This document shows positions 5,205 through 5,465 of a stretch of DNA of 5,465 nt, in pieces. Under the pieces are notes generated by a model that had not been told where the DNA came from, did no database searches, and worked only from the letters and a program-made list of their open reading frames with translations. The first letter of the stretch is position 1; each line of letters starts with the position of its first letter. The DNA is taken from positions 1 through 5,465 of the forward strand of contig JALNXT010000118.1 in NCBI GenBank assembly GCA_023230245.1, in the 5' to 3' direction. Both the position numbers and the translations under genes were made by a program. Origin of the DNA: Candidatus Cloacimonadota bacterium. GTDB lineage: Bacteria > Cloacimonadota > Cloacimonadia > Cloacimonadales > Cloacimonadaceae.

Positions 5205-5465
5205 ACTTTTAGCTCCTGTAGTAGTAAATGGCAGTAAGCTGCGATGCCTTCACCCTTACCAGAAACGCCTAAGCCTTCTTCGGTAGTGGCCTTCACAGAT
5301 ATCTGCTGGAGGGCGCAATCCAAATCTAAAGCCAGATTGCTACGCATGGAACTAATATAAGGGCTAAGCTTGGGTGCCTGCGCACAGATGGTGGCATCAA
5401 GATTCACCAGTTGCCAGCCTTGCTCTTTAACTAAGGCATACACTTTGTTTAACAGAATGCGGGAA
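5201..5465 (-). CDS. ispF: 2-C-methyl-D-erythritol 2,4-cyclodiphosphate synthase, C-terminal part
   Basis: The 87 residues in the window match the second half of IspF, which cyclises CDP-methylerythritol 2-phosphate to methylerythritol 2,4-cyclodiphosphate and releases CMP in the non-mevalonate isoprenoid pathway. Diagnostic segments are NLDATICAQAPKLSPYISSMR, the VKATTEEGLG loop that contacts the cytidine nucleotide and metal, and GKGEGIAAYCHLLL near the end. The frame continues upstream of the GTG at 5443 as SRILLNK to the window edge. The true start, with the metal-binding DxH motif of the N-terminal half, is therefore outside; the family is about 155-160 residues long. The gene is the first one visible of the minus-strand operon, and its TGA overlaps the mobB start by 4 nt. 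Isoprenoid and metal-pterin steps share no intermediate, so co-transcription may simply reflect housekeeping expression. Confidence 0.95.
   Translation of the reverse strand, partial: SRILLNKVYALVKEQGWQLVNLDATICAQAPKLSPYISSMRSNLALDLDCALQQISVKATTEEGLGVSGKGEGIAAYCHLLLQELKV
5213..5217 (-). promoter_or_regulatory. Ribosome binding site of mobB inside ispF
   Basis: AGGAG on the minus strand lies within the last codons of ispF, 8 nt before ATG 5204. With the 4-nt ATGA stop/start overlap it supports coupled translation of ispF and mobB. Confidence 0.7.

Overview
This 5.5 kb window looks like ordinary chromosome from an anaerobic, Gram-negative-type bacterium. Two neighbouring secreted proteins, one ending in a 'YPNPF...' FlgD-like/Por-type sorting domain, together with moderate GC content and long Asn/Ser/Tyr-rich surface proteins, recall Candidatus Cloacimonadota or a related Fibrobacterota/Bacteroidota-like lineage. 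This placement is an impression from protein style, not a search result. No transposase, phage gene, tRNA, rRNA or CRISPR array is visible.

Layout. Positions 1-1132 (minus) hold the first 377 codons of a secreted protein of unknown function that runs off the left edge. A 200-bp divergent promoter region follows, with two good sigma70-type promoters pointing away from each other. Positions 1333-2430 (plus) encode a secreted cyclophilin-type peptidyl-prolyl isomerase with an Ig-like domain and a C-terminal sorting domain. It converges on, and overlaps by 4 nt, a GNAT acetyltransferase gene on the minus strand (2427-3185). Positions 3186-3624 are a 439-nt gap without a recognisable gene. The gap contains three tandem 11-bp repeats, an 11-bp inverted repeat and a weaker palindromic stretch.

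From 3625 to the right edge runs a tightly packed minus-strand operon with all genes overlapping. In transcription order it reads ispF (5' part outside the window), mobB with a cysteine-rich C-terminal extension, a compact ThiF/HesA/MoeB-type adenylyltransferase, and a ThiS/MoaD-type sulfur carrier ending in Gly-Gly. The last two form an activating enzyme and carrier pair for sulfur transfer. Next to mobB, the pair may serve molybdenum/tungsten pterin cofactor synthesis rather than thiamine. The families alone cannot decide this.

I did not find a clearly new biological system. The points most worth a second look are the cofactor specificity of the mobB-thiF-thiS set, the cysteine cluster of MobB, the multidomain secreted cyclophilin, and the helically phased 11-bp repeats in the intergenic gap.
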